From Allomyces macrogynus ATCC 38327 (lineage: Eukaryota; Blastocladiomycota; Blastocladiomycetes; Blastocladiales; Blastocladiaceae), in the NCBI GenBank assembly GCA_000151295.1, contig GG745369.1:70344-129148 (forward strand): a DNA stretch of 58,805 nt, in the 5' to 3' direction. Below are positions 11,097 to 22,055 of this stretch, in pieces (within the stretch, counting starts at the first letter, position 1; each line of letters begins with the position of its first letter). The notes under the pieces were generated by a model. The model did no database searches. It was not told the DNA's origin and saw nothing but the letters and a program-made list of their open reading frames with translations. Both the position numbers and the translations under genes were made by a program.

Positions 11097-11935
11097 CTAC
11101 CAAGGCCCAAGGCCCAAGGCCGCCCATTCCGCTCCGCATGCCCATGAGCGCCTGCAGGAGCATATTGCTGCCCGCCTCGCCAGACCGCTCCAGCAAGTCA
11201 GCAAACCCGTCCAAGTCGCCATCGAGCAGGACAAACTTGATACGCAGCCGGCGCGCCCACGGCTCATCAACCCACTTGGTCCGTCATGGCCGGCCTTGGT
11301 TGGCGCCGGCCATTGCTCGTACAGCACCACCGTGACGGCTCGGGCAGCGGGAATGTCGCCCGGCACGTCGAGCACGGGCAGCGTCGGCGACAATGCGCGC
11401 ACCCATTGCGCTTTCCGCATCGGGTTCGATTTGGTGAACAACTTCGGCGCCAGCGCGGCAAAGAACTCGGCGAGCGGCGGCGACTGATGCGACGTGAACT
11501 CGAGCTTCTTCATGGGGGTGCGACGCGTAGCACCGGTCGAGCACGGGCATGCCATAGATGGAATACCTTGATGTTCGGCAACCGGGCCAGTCCCTTGTAG
11601 AGTCCAGTAAGAATCGCCTCGCCAATGTTGTTCTTGTACGACAGCAACTTGAGCTCGACGAGCGTCAGTGGAAGGTGGTGCGCAAGCAGGTCGCCAATGA
11701 GCTCGTCTCGGCCCAAATCCGCCAACGCCAGAGAGAGCAAGTTGGGCAGCTGGCCATGCTCGAAAATCGCGTCGAAACACCCACCCGGACGGCTCCCACC
11801 GCATCAACGTCAGCCGAATCCGGAATCCGGGTCAAATCAGCACTCGTCTTGGCCGGGCCGAGCGTCTGGCGCACACACGGCGGAATCATGGCCATGGACT
11901 CAAATGGCTTCTCCTTGACAACAGAAATCTTGTGT
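11097..11935 (-). pseudogene. F-box/LRR family relic, copy A
   Basis: Minus-strand remnant with leucine-rich pieces in different frames. LADLGRDELIGDLLAHHLP then TLVELKLLSYKNNIGEAIL lie at 11740-11600, LPNIKVFHLW at about 11550, and a piece with LEFTSHQSPPLAEFFAALAP at about 11500. These align with the same segments of copy B (14345-16160) and copy D (43227-44457). At least one frame change separates the pieces. GC and CpG content are still high, unlike copy B. Its upstream side is cut by the transposon at 11936. It is probably the end of a substrate-recognition F-box/LRR protein, an inference from copy B, which has the F-box. Confidence 0.6.
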
Positions 11936-12323
11936 GGTGCAGGCCAATGAACCTTCTGGATTGGTTTTTTACACACCACTCCTCACTCACTCCACTGCTG
12001 ATATTTTTTAACGCCAGTAATAAGTAATAGTCATTGCGCGCTACTTCCAGAATGAAGTCCCCAGTTTCCTAGCCCACTGGGGCCAAGAAATGGCAGTGGC
12101 TATGATGCAGCCATAGTGTCCTGGACTGCTATCATGAATGTGGGAGGGAGCATGGTCGATGCGTGCCATCAATACGAATCGATTGCACTTTTTTGGTCTG
12201 AATTGGAGGTGATTTGAAGGCGTTGATAGATTTGGAGTGAGCAGTTAGTTGGCCTTGATCTCAAAAGTGTAAGTGACATGGCAGTGCCACTTTCTGAACA
12301 ATCATGATCACTCACAATCACCC
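11936..12323 (+). repeat. Left terminal inverted repeat
   Basis: Pairs with 13905-14293 in inverted orientation with scattered mismatches and small indels. Shared blocks include TTACACACCACTCCTCACT, AATAGTCATTGCGCG, GCAGCCATAGTGTCCTGG, AATCGATTGCACTTTTTTGG and CACTCACAATCACCCAACAA. It starts about GGTGCAGGCC and similarity stops after CACCCAACAA. Confidence 0.85.
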
Positions 12324-12329
12324 AACAAA

Positions 12330-13904
12330 TGGATCAGCCTCATGCTCAGCCAACACCCACCACAACTCCACACACATGGCCTTACCCAACGCCAACAGAT
12401 TCGGCTTCGCTTCCAGCCTTGTGAACAGCTCAGCCAAGTTGATTTCTGTGAGCTGTCAGTGTAATGCAAAGTGCTGGGCAATGAAATCAGCAAGAAAAGC
12501 ACCTGAGAGGATCCTGTCAATTGACTTGTACCACTTCGTCTTGCAGAGGTAGTTTCGGATCTCACTGAAACACTCTTGAGCATGCATGGGACCATCTTGA
12601 CCAACACACTGTATGAGTACTCACAATGCTCACATGCAAACCGTTTTGCAGAGCATTCAGAAGCGCTCAATAGCTAAGAATGAGTGACTGTTGCATGGCC
12701 ATGTCAATCGCAAGTAATAAACGTGATTTGAAGACCAAGAGATATGATGTATGGTTGAGTTCCAGATGGAACCTTTGCAAGAACTTTACACATTGCCCCT
12801 GTGCTTCAAGTAGCTCCTTGATCTCGCCCATTTGCCCCACAAAATCGGGCTGTAGCTCAAGAATGCGGATCAGGCAGCAATTGGTGCACAAGTACTGGTC
12901 CAGGTCCTTTTTGTGGACCTATTGCACAAGATGCACCACCCAACCTTGCATTCCACAGGCAGGCCATGCTTGAGCAAAATGGTGTGCATGCCCTTCTGCA
13001 CCCTGTCAGCCTGTAGGAGCAACTACAGATGCTCAACCCCATCACTGTCGCGCCACATGGTCATGCACATCTTGGGCACTTTGACGCCACCATTGTTGAC
13101 ATTAAGCAACCACAAGACAAGGGCGTCAGGCGCAAAGACAGTGTGCAACGTGGCGTGATCAAAGATCCAGATGGCCATGACCTCATGGTCATCAATGGCC
13201 TCTGGGTGGAGCACCCAGAGCATAGTGAGTGTGTGATAAAGGGCCTGGTCACACAGGTGCTGCCCCCAACCAGTACCCATCCTTGTTCTTGCTGTCAATA
13301 AAACAGACGTGTGCATTCCATCCACCTCAAGCACTGGCTCACCCTCAAAGTTGCAGAGCATTTTAGTGGGATGTTCAGGGAGCAACATGAGACCATGGCA
13401 CTCACACTCAAAGGCTGAGATCATGATGCCCTGGCCCTTGTTCTTGTAAACCATGAAAAATGTGCCATCCAAGTGTCACATTGCCATCTTGCTACTGTTG
13501 GCTGAAAACATGGATTCATCATGGTACACCTGCACAAAGTTGGACATTCCCGCAGGAACATTGGGTGGCATGCAAATGTTGCCATGCCCATCAATTGTGA
13601 CCATGAATGGGTTGAGCTTTTCCATGAGGCCCACACATACATCGTGCACACAGCCACCATGTCAGGCTGCTCATGCCCATTAATGTAGGAACCTTTGGTT
13701 TCACATGAGTGCACATATCCGAGAATGTGGAGCCAGCAGATCAAGATGCAATCCAGATCCTCAAAATCCTCATTGTCCTTGTCATCATCATGATAATCCT
13801 TGTCATTGACCTCATTGCCTTGTGTGTCAAAATTTGGCCAAAATGGGCTGCTGGAAAGACTGGAGAGATTGTAGCAGGTCAGGGTGTGCTTTGAGAGTGT
13901 TGTT
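12330..13904 (-). pseudogene. Decayed DDE transposase of a widespread fungal type
   Basis: Read on the minus strand the pieces are, in order: an acidic stretch, then ETKGSYINGHEQPDMV, the family's NGHE-PD-V motif; VQVYHDESMFSANSSKM with a first Asp; KNKGQGIMISAFECECHG; WIFDHATLHTVFAPDALVLW with a second Asp; LNVNNGGVKVPKM; and FLQRFHLELNHT with the Glu of the ELN motif. This order (D, D, E with the HCELN-type block) is familiar from transposase genes in many fungi. I do not assign the superfamily, though the layout is Tc1/mariner-like. Several in-frame stops (for example just after SSKMAM) and frame changes show it is dead. CpG is scarce throughout. Confidence 0.7.
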
Positions 13905-14293
13905 GGGTGATTGTGAGTGATCATGGTTGTTCAGGAAGCAGTGCTGCCATTTCACTTAGTCTGTTGAGATCAAGGCTGACTGACCACTCACTCCAAATCT
14001 ATCAACGCCTTCAAATCACCTCTGATTCAGACCAAAAAAGTGCAATCGATTCTTATTGATGGCACACATTGACCATGCTCCCACATTTGCAATAGCAGAC
14101 CAGGACACTATGGCTGCAACATGGCCACCACCATTTCTTGGCCCCCAGTGGTCTAGGGAACTGGAGAATTCTTCTGAAAGTATCGCGCAATGACTATTAT
14201 GTATTGCTGGCGTTAAAAATATCAGTGGTGGAGTAAGTGAGGAGTGGTGTGTAAGAAACCATTTCAGAAGGTTCATTGTGGCCTGCACCATAG
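13905..14293 (-). repeat. Right terminal inverted repeat
   Basis: Inverted partner of 11936-12323. Its reverse complement starts with the same GGTGCAGGCC-AATGAACCTTCTG end. Confidence 0.85.
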
Positions 14294-14344
14294 TTGCACA
14301 TGCTTGGCCAACAATGGAAGCAGGGTCCACTGGAACACAGAATT

Positions 14345-16160
14345 CTAGTGGCGGTCAGCGAGGTCGATGCATTTGCAGTAACCTGTGTGCAATGGAAGCA
14401 CTAGATAATGTTGGCGTGGCACACAGCCTTGTTGGATGTTGTATGGTTGCTCTGAAAACATGGCGAGGTTGCCCACAACAAGCTCATGGGGGGGGAGAGT
14501 GGTATTGGGGCCACCAGTCAAGTGCTGCAGCCCTTGGCGTGTTGCAGAGCAATGTAGAGAGATGGCTTGCAGAATGCAGAATGCAGGGATGAAGTGGACT
14601 GAGTGTTGGTGGCCATCTTGATCAAGTAAATGTCGACACAGGCATTGGACACAAGCAGAAACATGGACCCAAAGACCAACTGAGCAAGAGGAGCTGGTGC
14701 CATTGATGAGGACACAGGTTGTGGTGCAGCAGTTGTGTTCTTTGCAGACTTGCTCAAAGCAGCTGGGGGTGGGGCGGTCAGCAACACTAGCTTGGTCATG
14801 AAGACGCTGTTTGTAGAGAGCTGGAGACGGCCCAGGAAAAGGTGAACAAGGCCAGTAACCTATGGTACCCCTGCTGAAGAGCCAGGTGTCATGTCCTTGG
14901 GCATCTTCCAATGCGACAATGGCTGCATCAAAGAACGGTATGTAGAGGTACAGCTCACGCACTGCCAGCAGGTTGGACAAGAGTTTGCAAAGAATGCGAA
15001 ATGCAATAACTTGGTGGTGGGACCAGGTTGCCCAAGAGCAGCACGCGCATTGGCTTCATCAGTGAGCTCGTCCTTGTAATCGTGAGTGCGCTCAACTGAG
15101 ATTGTAATCTTGAGTGTATCGTCAGTAATGGGCATGGCCTTGGTGAGCTGCATCAGTGCAGAGCGCTCCTTGCAACCATCCATGGTCAGTTTGAGTGTGA
15201 GTTTGCACATTCCTGTGTGTGGCAGGTACTCAACAACAGAGTCGATGCCAATAGGTGAACAAGTTCTGAGCTTGAACACATTCAGTCAGGGCAAGTTTGG
15301 CAATGCACAAGTCAGCACCATAATGGTGACAGCAGTAAGGAAAATGGTGCTGTACAAAACGACTTTGAGCTTGACGAGAGTTGGTGGCAAATGATCCCGG
15401 ATAAATTTGGCGAGCAGCACATCACCATTATCCCCACTCAAATCAGTGACAGCCAATGACTGCAGTGCTGGTGGCAGCACACCACCAAACAAAGCCAACA
15501 CAAACACGTCATCATAGTGCAGGCGCAAGTGCTCAATATTGAGCATTTTGACAGTCAATGGGATGGGCGGCAAGTATGACATGGTCCCTTTGGCTGGCCC
15601 AATCATAAGGACGTGACAGTTTGGCAGAATTGGTGGGTAGTCCACCATCTCATCCTTCATCTTGCCAGCAATCTGGAAGAAGTGCAGCTGGCGAGCTGGA
15701 ACAAGCAACAAGGCCCAACACACTGCAGGAATGTAGGCCTTGGACCCATCAAGTATTGATGAGATGGTGTCTGTGGTGGCAGAACAAGGAAGAACTGCCA
15801 GAGCCCGTCCTTGCCCAAACCAGTGGCCAGCAATGAGCCAATGGGCGCGTTATGCGGGTCAATGCCAGACTTTGTCCACCATTCCTTGGCCCACAACTGG
15901 TTGATCCTGTTGGCGTGTCAGATGGCCAAATGCACAGCTGGCATGAACATAACAGGTGATGCGAGAGTGAGGCTGAGCAACAAGCTGCGATCGTCCTGGT
16001 TCCGCAGGTGTGTGAGCACCGTCTCGAGAATTTTGGCAGGAAGTTGTTCAAGCAGGGATCTTGGCATTGGCAAGACAGTCTACTGCTGTTGCTGCTCATT
16101 GCTTGATGCTCCAGCCAACGTTTGGGCAGTTGTTGATGGCATTGGCGTGGTGCTGGACAT
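14345..16160 (-). pseudogene. F-box/LRR family relic, copy B (CpG-depleted)
   Basis: Longest relic of the family. From the likely start MSSTTPMPSTTAQ (16160) comes an F-box-like segment LLEQLPAKILETVLTHL with LASPVMFMPAVHLAI. After it lie WAKEWWTKSGIDPHNAPIG, a core with PIPLTVKMLNIEHLRLHYDD, VTDLSGDNGDVLLAKFIRDH and LPPTLVKLKVVLY, then GIDSVVEYLPHTGMCKLTLK and LLAVRELYLYIPFFDAAIV. Pieces lie in all three minus frames with stops (one right after the QQQQ following the start), so it is not functional. It aligns piece by piece with copies A, C and D. TG/CA-rich and CpG-poor, unlike copies A and C, so it probably shared the methylated state of the adjacent transposon. Downstream of about 14700 the similarity fades. 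Confidence 0.65.
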
Positions 16161-16624
16161 GCTGTTGAAAGTGAAGAAGAGCAAATTGAAAAGTCGGCTG
16201 GTGGCCCTGGCGAGGATTGGCGGGGTGAAGAAAGTCTCAGAGAAAGCAGATTGTGGGAGACAGCGCAAGAACATGCCAAAATATGCGTCGGAGTTCTGTT
16301 CAACGTGATCGCGTGCGCCAAGCAGAGACGCTTGTCCTCTGCGCACTGATGAAGTGAAAGAATCCCGCCTTCGGCATGACCAACTACTGCACCCGTAGAT
16401 TCGTGATCTGAGCAGCAGGACTTGCTGCAATCAACGATAGACGTCCGTGCAGCGCCGAAATTCGATCAGCAGCGCGAGGAGCGACCAAGCAAACGATGAT
16501 CGACCTGGCCTGCAGGAACCAAGCAGCGACCATGTGCCCGTCTCGCGAAACCAACTCTCGGCCACTGCGCGCTCGTCCTTGGTCTGGACACGATGCTACG
16601 GCTGTCGAAACCGGGGCTCCTGCC

Positions 16625-17917
16625 ATGAGCGGGCAGCGCCCTCGGCACCCGCTGCCGCAAATTATGGCCTCCATTGCTGTCCCGTCACGGCTCGCAGTCC
16701 CCGACGCATCTCGTGCATCCACCTCCAAGGTTTGGTTCAACCCGTTTGACGAAGCGATGCCTGTCACGACGACGAGTCCTCTCCCGAGTTTGGCGTCTTC
16801 AGCCGCGAGCGTTCCGCCCGTCGCTGGTCCAATTGAACGCTTGCCCGTCGCAGCCGTGCATCCTGTCGCACCGTCTGGACCAAAGCCGCTGCGGTCGTCG
16901 GCGCGACGACCTGCTCCTCCACCTGTTCGGTCCACTTCATCTCTCTCTCGGCTCGACCCGCTGATCCCGTCGCGTCCAGCTTCGACGGCATCGTCGGTTG
17001 ACTCAGACCCACCGGAAACGGCTTCCCCGGGCAACTTGATCGCGACCATGGCTGCGCGGATTGCGTCACTCGAGCAAGAATTGGCTCATCTGCGCGGCGA
17101 TGTTCAGGCCAAGGACATTTTGCTTGCACGAGTCGAGGAGCAGCGCGAGAGTCTCGTGGATGTTCCGTCGGTCGAGGAGCTGCGATTTTGCATTGCAGCG
17201 TTGTGCGAGGGTGCTGACGAGAGTTGCCCTGTGCTGCCGGTACGCTGGGATCAGTTTGATTGCTCATTCGAACGCCGGTCTAAACTTGTATTGATCCACC
17301 CCGCAGATCATTGTCTTTGAAAATGGGTTCGCGTGCCGCGGTGCCGTGTGGGAATGGACGTCGCTTGACGGTAGCGCATTCTGGCGCGATGTGCGCGACG
17401 GGTACATTCCTGAAATGCTCAAGGCCGACTTTCCCGACGGCGGTACGCCTGTCTTTCCCCATCAATCGACGCACGGCAATCGCCTCATTCCACAAGTCTA
17501 TCCATAGTGCGACTTCACGTTGTCGATCAGACTTCGTCCGCGCAACGACAACGTACGCCACCACACCGCCTCGCACCGACGCCGTCGTTTTGTGTCCCCG
17601 TGCGCCGCGCGATTCCAACGTCACCAACCAAGGCGCCGCCGCCCGCGGTTCTCGTTCCGGACGGTGGGTCAAGCGCCGACACGCCGATGCGGATCAAGGT
17701 CCGGTCGCGAAACGGCGCTGTCGTGGTCGCGTGCCACCCACACGACGCGCCGGGTGCTGTTGTCGCGTGGTTGATGCGCGAAGGTACGATTGATCGTGCC
17801 GACAAGCAGCGGCCGCGGCCGCGGCAGCTGCGTGGACCTATGGGGTCAGTTGTCGATGACAAGGTGCCGTTTGAGGACCAGGGACTGGTGGGGAGCGTCG
17901 TGCTTGATTGGGACTAG
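16625..17917 (+). CDS. UBXN11: SEP- and UBX-domain protein (UBXN11/socius-like)
   Basis: Cofactor-type protein for p97/Cdc48; animal UBXN11 also binds Rnd GTPases. Exons 16625-17239, 17307-17442 and 17508-17917, with introns of 67 and 65 bases, both with GTACGC donors and joining in phase. Residues are first Ser/Pro-rich, then a coiled coil (IASLEQELAHLRGDVQAKD). The SEP domain begins exactly at exon 2 (IIVFENGFACRG, then WRDVRDGYIPEMLKADFPDG) and crosses the second intron into VRLHVVDQ. After a Pro-rich linker, MRIKVRSRNGAVVVACHP starts a ubiquitin-like UBX fold ending near VVLDWD. The DGYIPEML-FPDG wording matches UBXN11 better than p47/Shp1. In-frame ATGs at 16496 and 16532 would lengthen the N-terminus; 16625 (MSGQRP) is my choice. 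Confidence 0.8.
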
Positions 17918-17969
17918 GTAGACGGCGGGGGGAGAGAGCATTTTTACTCGAGACGCAAACATTGCCGGG

Positions 17970-18440
17970 TCAGGTCGATGGCCCCACTGTGTGCAGTATA
18001 CGCACACGCGAGCGTCGCCCGGCCCACTCAAATGGACAGTTCACTTGCGAGGCAGGATTGTATCGGCAGGCGCCAGCCACTTTTGTTTCCTTCCCGACCG
18101 CGATGCTGCTGTTGCTCGGGTTGGACAAGAACGTGGAGTTGTTGATGTCAACATCCGTGCCACCACCCACGATCAGGACCCATGCCGTTGCTCAAAATAA
18201 TGGCACTGCCACTGGGTCGCCCAAGGACTTGGTCCGTGGTCCATACTCGCCACACAGCCTCCCGGATGAACACCATCTACGTTGCCCGCGTATGATGTCT
18301 CGATCGGCATGCTGACTTGATCAATTTGCCCGCTGTCCACGAGCTTGAATGGTTTGTTGTTCGTGTGCCCCCTGCAACCAAAAACTACGAGCGTGGGCTC
18401 AAGTTTGTCGCGCGTATAAGCGGAATGATTCTCTCACGGC
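17970..18440 (-). pseudogene. Kelch membrane protein relic
   Basis: Third member of the tandem kelch group, broken. On the minus strand TRDKLEPTLVVFGCRGH and KPFKLVDSGQIDQVSMP (about 18420-18330) give a kelch-like blade. After frame changes come GSAIILSNGMGPD and DINNSTFLSNPSNSSIAV (about 18150-18095), the latter matching the DINNSTYIFNP/DINNATYIFSP segment of the two intact neighbours. At least two frame changes. The N-terminal signal and the membrane helix are not seen. It diverges from the intact pair more than they do from each other, so it is an older duplicate. Confidence 0.6.
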
Positions 18441-19008
18441 TCAGTTGTACGTCGCATCCCTGTCTGCATGATGGATTGGCCATAAAGATCGTCTTCATTG
18501 ATTTCTGCGGTCTGAAACCAAAATTGAAATTGCGCAGGCTTTCTTATCCACCCGGTTGCTCTCATTTCTCGTTCATGAATGATGTCTTGCAACTGATTCT
18601 CGCTGGCATCCAAGTCGCACCCCGAGAACCCTCGACACGCGTCAGCCGCGTTGACCATACTTCCTACGTTCTCCCTTCACAATCTGGTCGTCGCTGTTTT
18701 GATGATTCTGCACAGCCGCCGCATCCACTGGCGATTGCGTGAGCGACCACTGTTGCCAACGACAGGAGGTGCGGGTTGTCGAGTTTGAAAGGCTGACCAC
18801 TGTTGTGGACTGATCCTCATCAATAGACGGCGGACCATTCGAAATATAGCCAGTAGAAGTAACCGTACACTGGTGCACGGATGAAATGAAGCAAGTCAAC
18901 CAAAATCGTCATGATCCTGACGTCTATTGGTTATCTTTGAATCACGTCACTTCTAACAAAACCCACCAATGCCTCCCCGGTAGATTCCAAAACCACGCGC
19001 ACCGCGCA
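18441..19008. other. Spacer between kelch relic and kelch gene
   Basis: No supported gene. It may include more of the decayed kelch copy, but I could not align it. Confidence 0.3.
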
Positions 19009-20697
19009 TCACTTATGCAGCACATACCCAGCGCCAGCGCCACTGACCGAACTTTGCGGCCGCTGCATCGTGTCCGGGTCCATGAGGTACCCGACGCCCG
19101 TCGACGACACGAGCGTCGTCGGCTCCGAGAGCACCGTGGGCGTGCTGGGCGTCGGCGGGACGGGCATGGCCACATACGATGGCCCGTTGAACTGCGGCTG
19201 CTGGTTCGCCCACGTCGGCTGCTGCTGCGGCTGCTGCGGTTGCGTCCACGTCGGTTGCGGCTGCACGTACGCGTTCTGTGCTTGCGCGTATGCCTGAGAT
19301 TGCGCGTACATGTTCTGCTGGGCGGGCTCGGCGGGCGGTGCAGGAGCTGGCTGGACTGGCTTTGGCGCGTCAGGGATCTGCTGGCGGCGGCGGTACTGTA
19401 GAACGCCAAACACAGCGACAGCACCGACGACGGCGGCGCTGATCGCGATCCCAATTATGGCGCCCGTCGAGAGGCCGGACGACTCGGTCGTGACCGACCC
19501 CTTGTCAGAGTTACCTGCCGCCGACGACGACGCCGACGAATTCGAGTCGGGTCCACCGTTGCTGCTGCCACTGCCCGACTTGGCCGACGAGGACGAGGAC
19601 GCGGGCTTGAAGTCGGTGATCCACCGGAATTGCAGGCCGTTGTTGGCCGTCTCGATCTTGAGCAGCGAGACGAGCGGCAGATATGGACCGAAATTGGTGC
19701 CGGCGTCATTGGCGCTGTTCCCGCCGAGGTAGATGAGCGTGTCGCCAACGAGCGTCATGCACCCGGACACCATCGACTTGGGCCCGTCGCCCGCGTTCAC
19801 AATAGTGCCGGCTGAGGACGTGGGTGAGTTGGCGCTCAGGTCGACCGATTCGACGAGCGTATAGGGCTTCGCGGACGAATAGCCACCGACCGTGATGAGA
19901 TAAGGCTTGGAGCCGTACAAGACAGAGCGGTGGAAGTAGCGGCCCATCGTCATCATCCACTTGGCCTTGGTCCACGTCTGCGACGCCTCGTTGAAGAGCC
20001 ACGAATCCTTTTGGTAATCGTCGCCAAATCCGCCCGAGACGAGGAGCTGCGAGCCGTTGAACCGCATTACCGAGGCAAACTCGCGCGGGACGAGGTCAGC
20101 AGGGCGGGACGTGACGAGTGACGACGACGAGGACGTGACCAGTAGCATACTTGATGCGTGCGACTTGTCCTCCTGGATCCCGCCGTAAATGGGCACCGCC
20201 GAGTACTTGTCCGCGGCCGTGGCCGCGTTGGCCATGCTCGACGGGTGCGGGTAGCGACCAGACTTGATATCGGACCCGGGCGTGATGCTGTTATCGGTCG
20301 GGTTGAAGATGTACGTCGAATTGTTGATGTCCTTGGGTCCAGTCCCACTCGCAATCAGAATCTTGCTGTCGCCGAGCACCACAGCGTTCATGTCGACAAG
20401 GCCCGAGACGGAGGCGTCGATCACGCCGTGCGAGGTCACGGGCGGGTCGTTGGTCGAGAAGGGCTGGGAGAGGTCGATCGAATAGATGCCCTTGGCCATA
20501 GATGACTTGGTCTCGCCGGCCGTCGCGAGATACCCGCCGAGCGCGTACAACCGGTTGTCGACGACCGCACACGCGCTGCCTGAGGTCGACTTGGTCTTGT
20601 CCATGGTAAAATCGGCGCCCTTGACGGCCGCGGTGGCCGCGAGCAGCAGCAAAATGGTCACGGCCGCGATCCGCGGCATCGACAGTGCGGCGGCCAT
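19009..20697 (-). CDS. Kelch-repeat single-pass membrane protein, copy 1
   Basis: Intact, intronless, 562 residues. A signal peptide (MPRIAAVTILLLLAATAAV) is followed by an extracellular kelch propeller of about 330 residues with blade cores YALGGYLATAG, VVLGDSKILIASG, LLVSGGFGDD, YLITVGGYSS and LIYLGGNSAN, plus N-glycosylation sites. A Ser/Gly/Asn stalk (365-410) leads to one membrane helix at about 411-433 (TGAIIGIAISAAVVGAVAVF) and a basic stop-transfer YRRRQQ. The cytoplasmic tail is Pro/Gln/Tyr-rich and ends with GYLMDPDTMQRPQSSVSG. The layout suggests a cell-surface receptor or wall sensor; no catalytic residues are seen and the ligand is unknown. Nearly the same protein lies 1.4 kb upstream (22056-23819). 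The start at 20697 (MAAALSM) precedes the signal; an internal Met six residues later is also possible. Confidence 0.85.
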   Translation of the reverse strand: MAAALSMPRIAAVTILLLLAATAAVKGADFTMDKTKSTSGSACAVVDNRLYALGGYLATAGETKSSMAKGIYSIDLSQPFSTNDPPVTSHGVIDASVSGLVDMNAVVLGDSKILIASGTGPKDINNSTYIFNPTDNSITPGSDIKSGRYPHPSSMANAATAADKYSAVPIYGGIQEDKSHASSMLLVTSSSSSLVTSRPADLVPREFASVMRFNGSQLLVSGGFGDDYQKDSWLFNEASQTWTKAKWMMTMGRYFHRSVLYGSKPYLITVGGYSSAKPYTLVESVDLSANSPTSSAGTIVNAGDGPKSMVSGCMTLVGDTLIYLGGNSANDAGTNFGPYLPLVSLLKIETANNGLQFRWITDFKPASSSSSAKSGSGSSNGGPDSNSSASSSAAGNSDKGSVTTESSGLSTGAIIGIAISAAVVGAVAVFGVLQYRRRQQIPDAPKPVQPAPAPPAEPAQQNMYAQSQAYAQAQNAYVQPQPTWTQPQQPQQQPTWANQQPQFNGPSYVAMPVPPTPSTPTVLSEPTTLVSSTGVGYLMDPDTMQRPQSSVSGAGAGYVLHK

Positions 20698-22055
20698 GGT
20701 GTCCGGAACGCAATAAACTGGTCAAGTCGGGTGCGGGGTTGGTAGGCTTGGCCGTGACAATGGGCTCCTCCTGGACGATCCGAAAGCGGAGTCGACGGCT
20801 CGAGATAGATCCAGAGGCTGTCCGGCGCGATTTAAGAGCAAGGAACGAAGCGAGCTGGATCTGCTGAGAGGATGGATGAGCGTGGCAACGAGCAATCAGT
20901 GGCGTGTCCTTGGCGCGCCGGAATGCAATGCCACACCATCCACCTGGGCTTCATCACGCCACGACGCTGCCACGGCATGAAACGACTCAACCAAGAGGGT
21001 AACCAACGACGATATATTTCGCAAATCATGAAACGGTTCGCTGATGGCCCGTAAAAAGGGGCGGCAGGCTGGCTGTTTCGGCTGCTATTTCAACCTCAAT
21101 TTCGCCAACCAGCACATCGAGCCACCTGGCGCGCCGCCCAGGCACGTGACGTTGATCAAAATGGGCAAAGTCACCCCGCGCGATGAGCTTCGACGTGCTG
21201 GATGCCTTGATCGGCACGCTGCTTCGATTGTCCAAAAGACTTTGACGCACGAGGCCAACTCCAGCTTGCTCAAGTCGGGTGCTGCAGGGCTGATAGGTAC
21301 ATGTCACTTTTGCATGCTTGCAGTATCCAGGCGACCGGAACAGTAGGACAAGCGGTCGGATGTACCACCTTCGACATGATGCGATGTGTGAAGACGGTGC
21401 CCGCCATGAAATGAGCATCGCCTGAAGACGCGTACATATTTTTATCGCGCCGGACCTCTGCTCGCCGCTTGACGGTGTCGATGGCCCTTGACTTGAGACA
21501 CAAATCAAATCCATTCGTTCATGCTTCTCCACCTGGCTGCTTTGTCAGCGTCAATCCTGTCGCAGGCCATCAAACCAAGATGCGGACACAATAACCGTCG
21601 TCGTTTGCGCCGCCCATCCGCCATTCGACCGCGGCGACCGAGGAGTCGTTGCGATTCGAATGGTCGCGGCGGGGTGAAGTGTGCGTGGCAATGTTCGTGC
21701 CGCGCCGGGGCTGCAAAGGAAAGCGAACGGCACGCGCCAATCAGCATGAACGAGGTCAGTCAGTCGGTACGCATCATGACGACATGGGACAATGGGTTTG
21801 AGCATTGACGATCGATGATGGGCCTCTTGAAGCGGCGTCACCTGTGGACGGAACCGGTTGGACTTTGTGAGCACGGATATGATGCGCGAGTCAAAGTAAA
21901 TCTTCATCATCAAACCATCCATCGAGGTATCATTTTTTCACAAATCGCGGGGTGTCCGCTTCCACGCATCGGCTGGTGCCTTCATGCGAGGCTCCAAAAC
22001 CACTTGCACTTCTCTCCAATAACCGCGCGCATTGCCATTCACTTGCGCGACGCGC
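20698..22055. other. Intergenic between kelch copies
   Basis: 1.36 kb without a convincing gene. A minus-strand piece near 21080-21280 (LELASCVKVFWTIEAA) is faintly leucine-rich but not enough to call. It must carry the promoter of copy 1, next to 20697. No repeat or RNA seen. Confidence 0.35.

Larger units (their letters stand above)
11936..14293. mobile_element. DNA transposon with terminal inverted repeats of about 390 bases
   Basis: A 2.36 kb unit bounded by long, imperfect inverted repeats (11936-12323 and 13905-14293) and holding a decayed DDE transposase on the minus strand. The outer ends begin GGTGCAGGCC and continue through AATGAACCTTCTG. I could not define a clean target-site duplication. 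Both flanks are F-box/LRR relics. The interior is CpG-poor. Non-autonomous now, since the transposase has stops and frame changes. Confidence 0.8.

Noticed and set aside
11936..14293. Target-site duplication for the TIR element
   Set aside because: Bases just outside either candidate end do not match as a direct repeat, so none is reported.
20698..22055. Possible LRR gene between kelch copies
   Set aside because: Only one short leucine-rich stretch; no alignment with the F-box/LRR copies.
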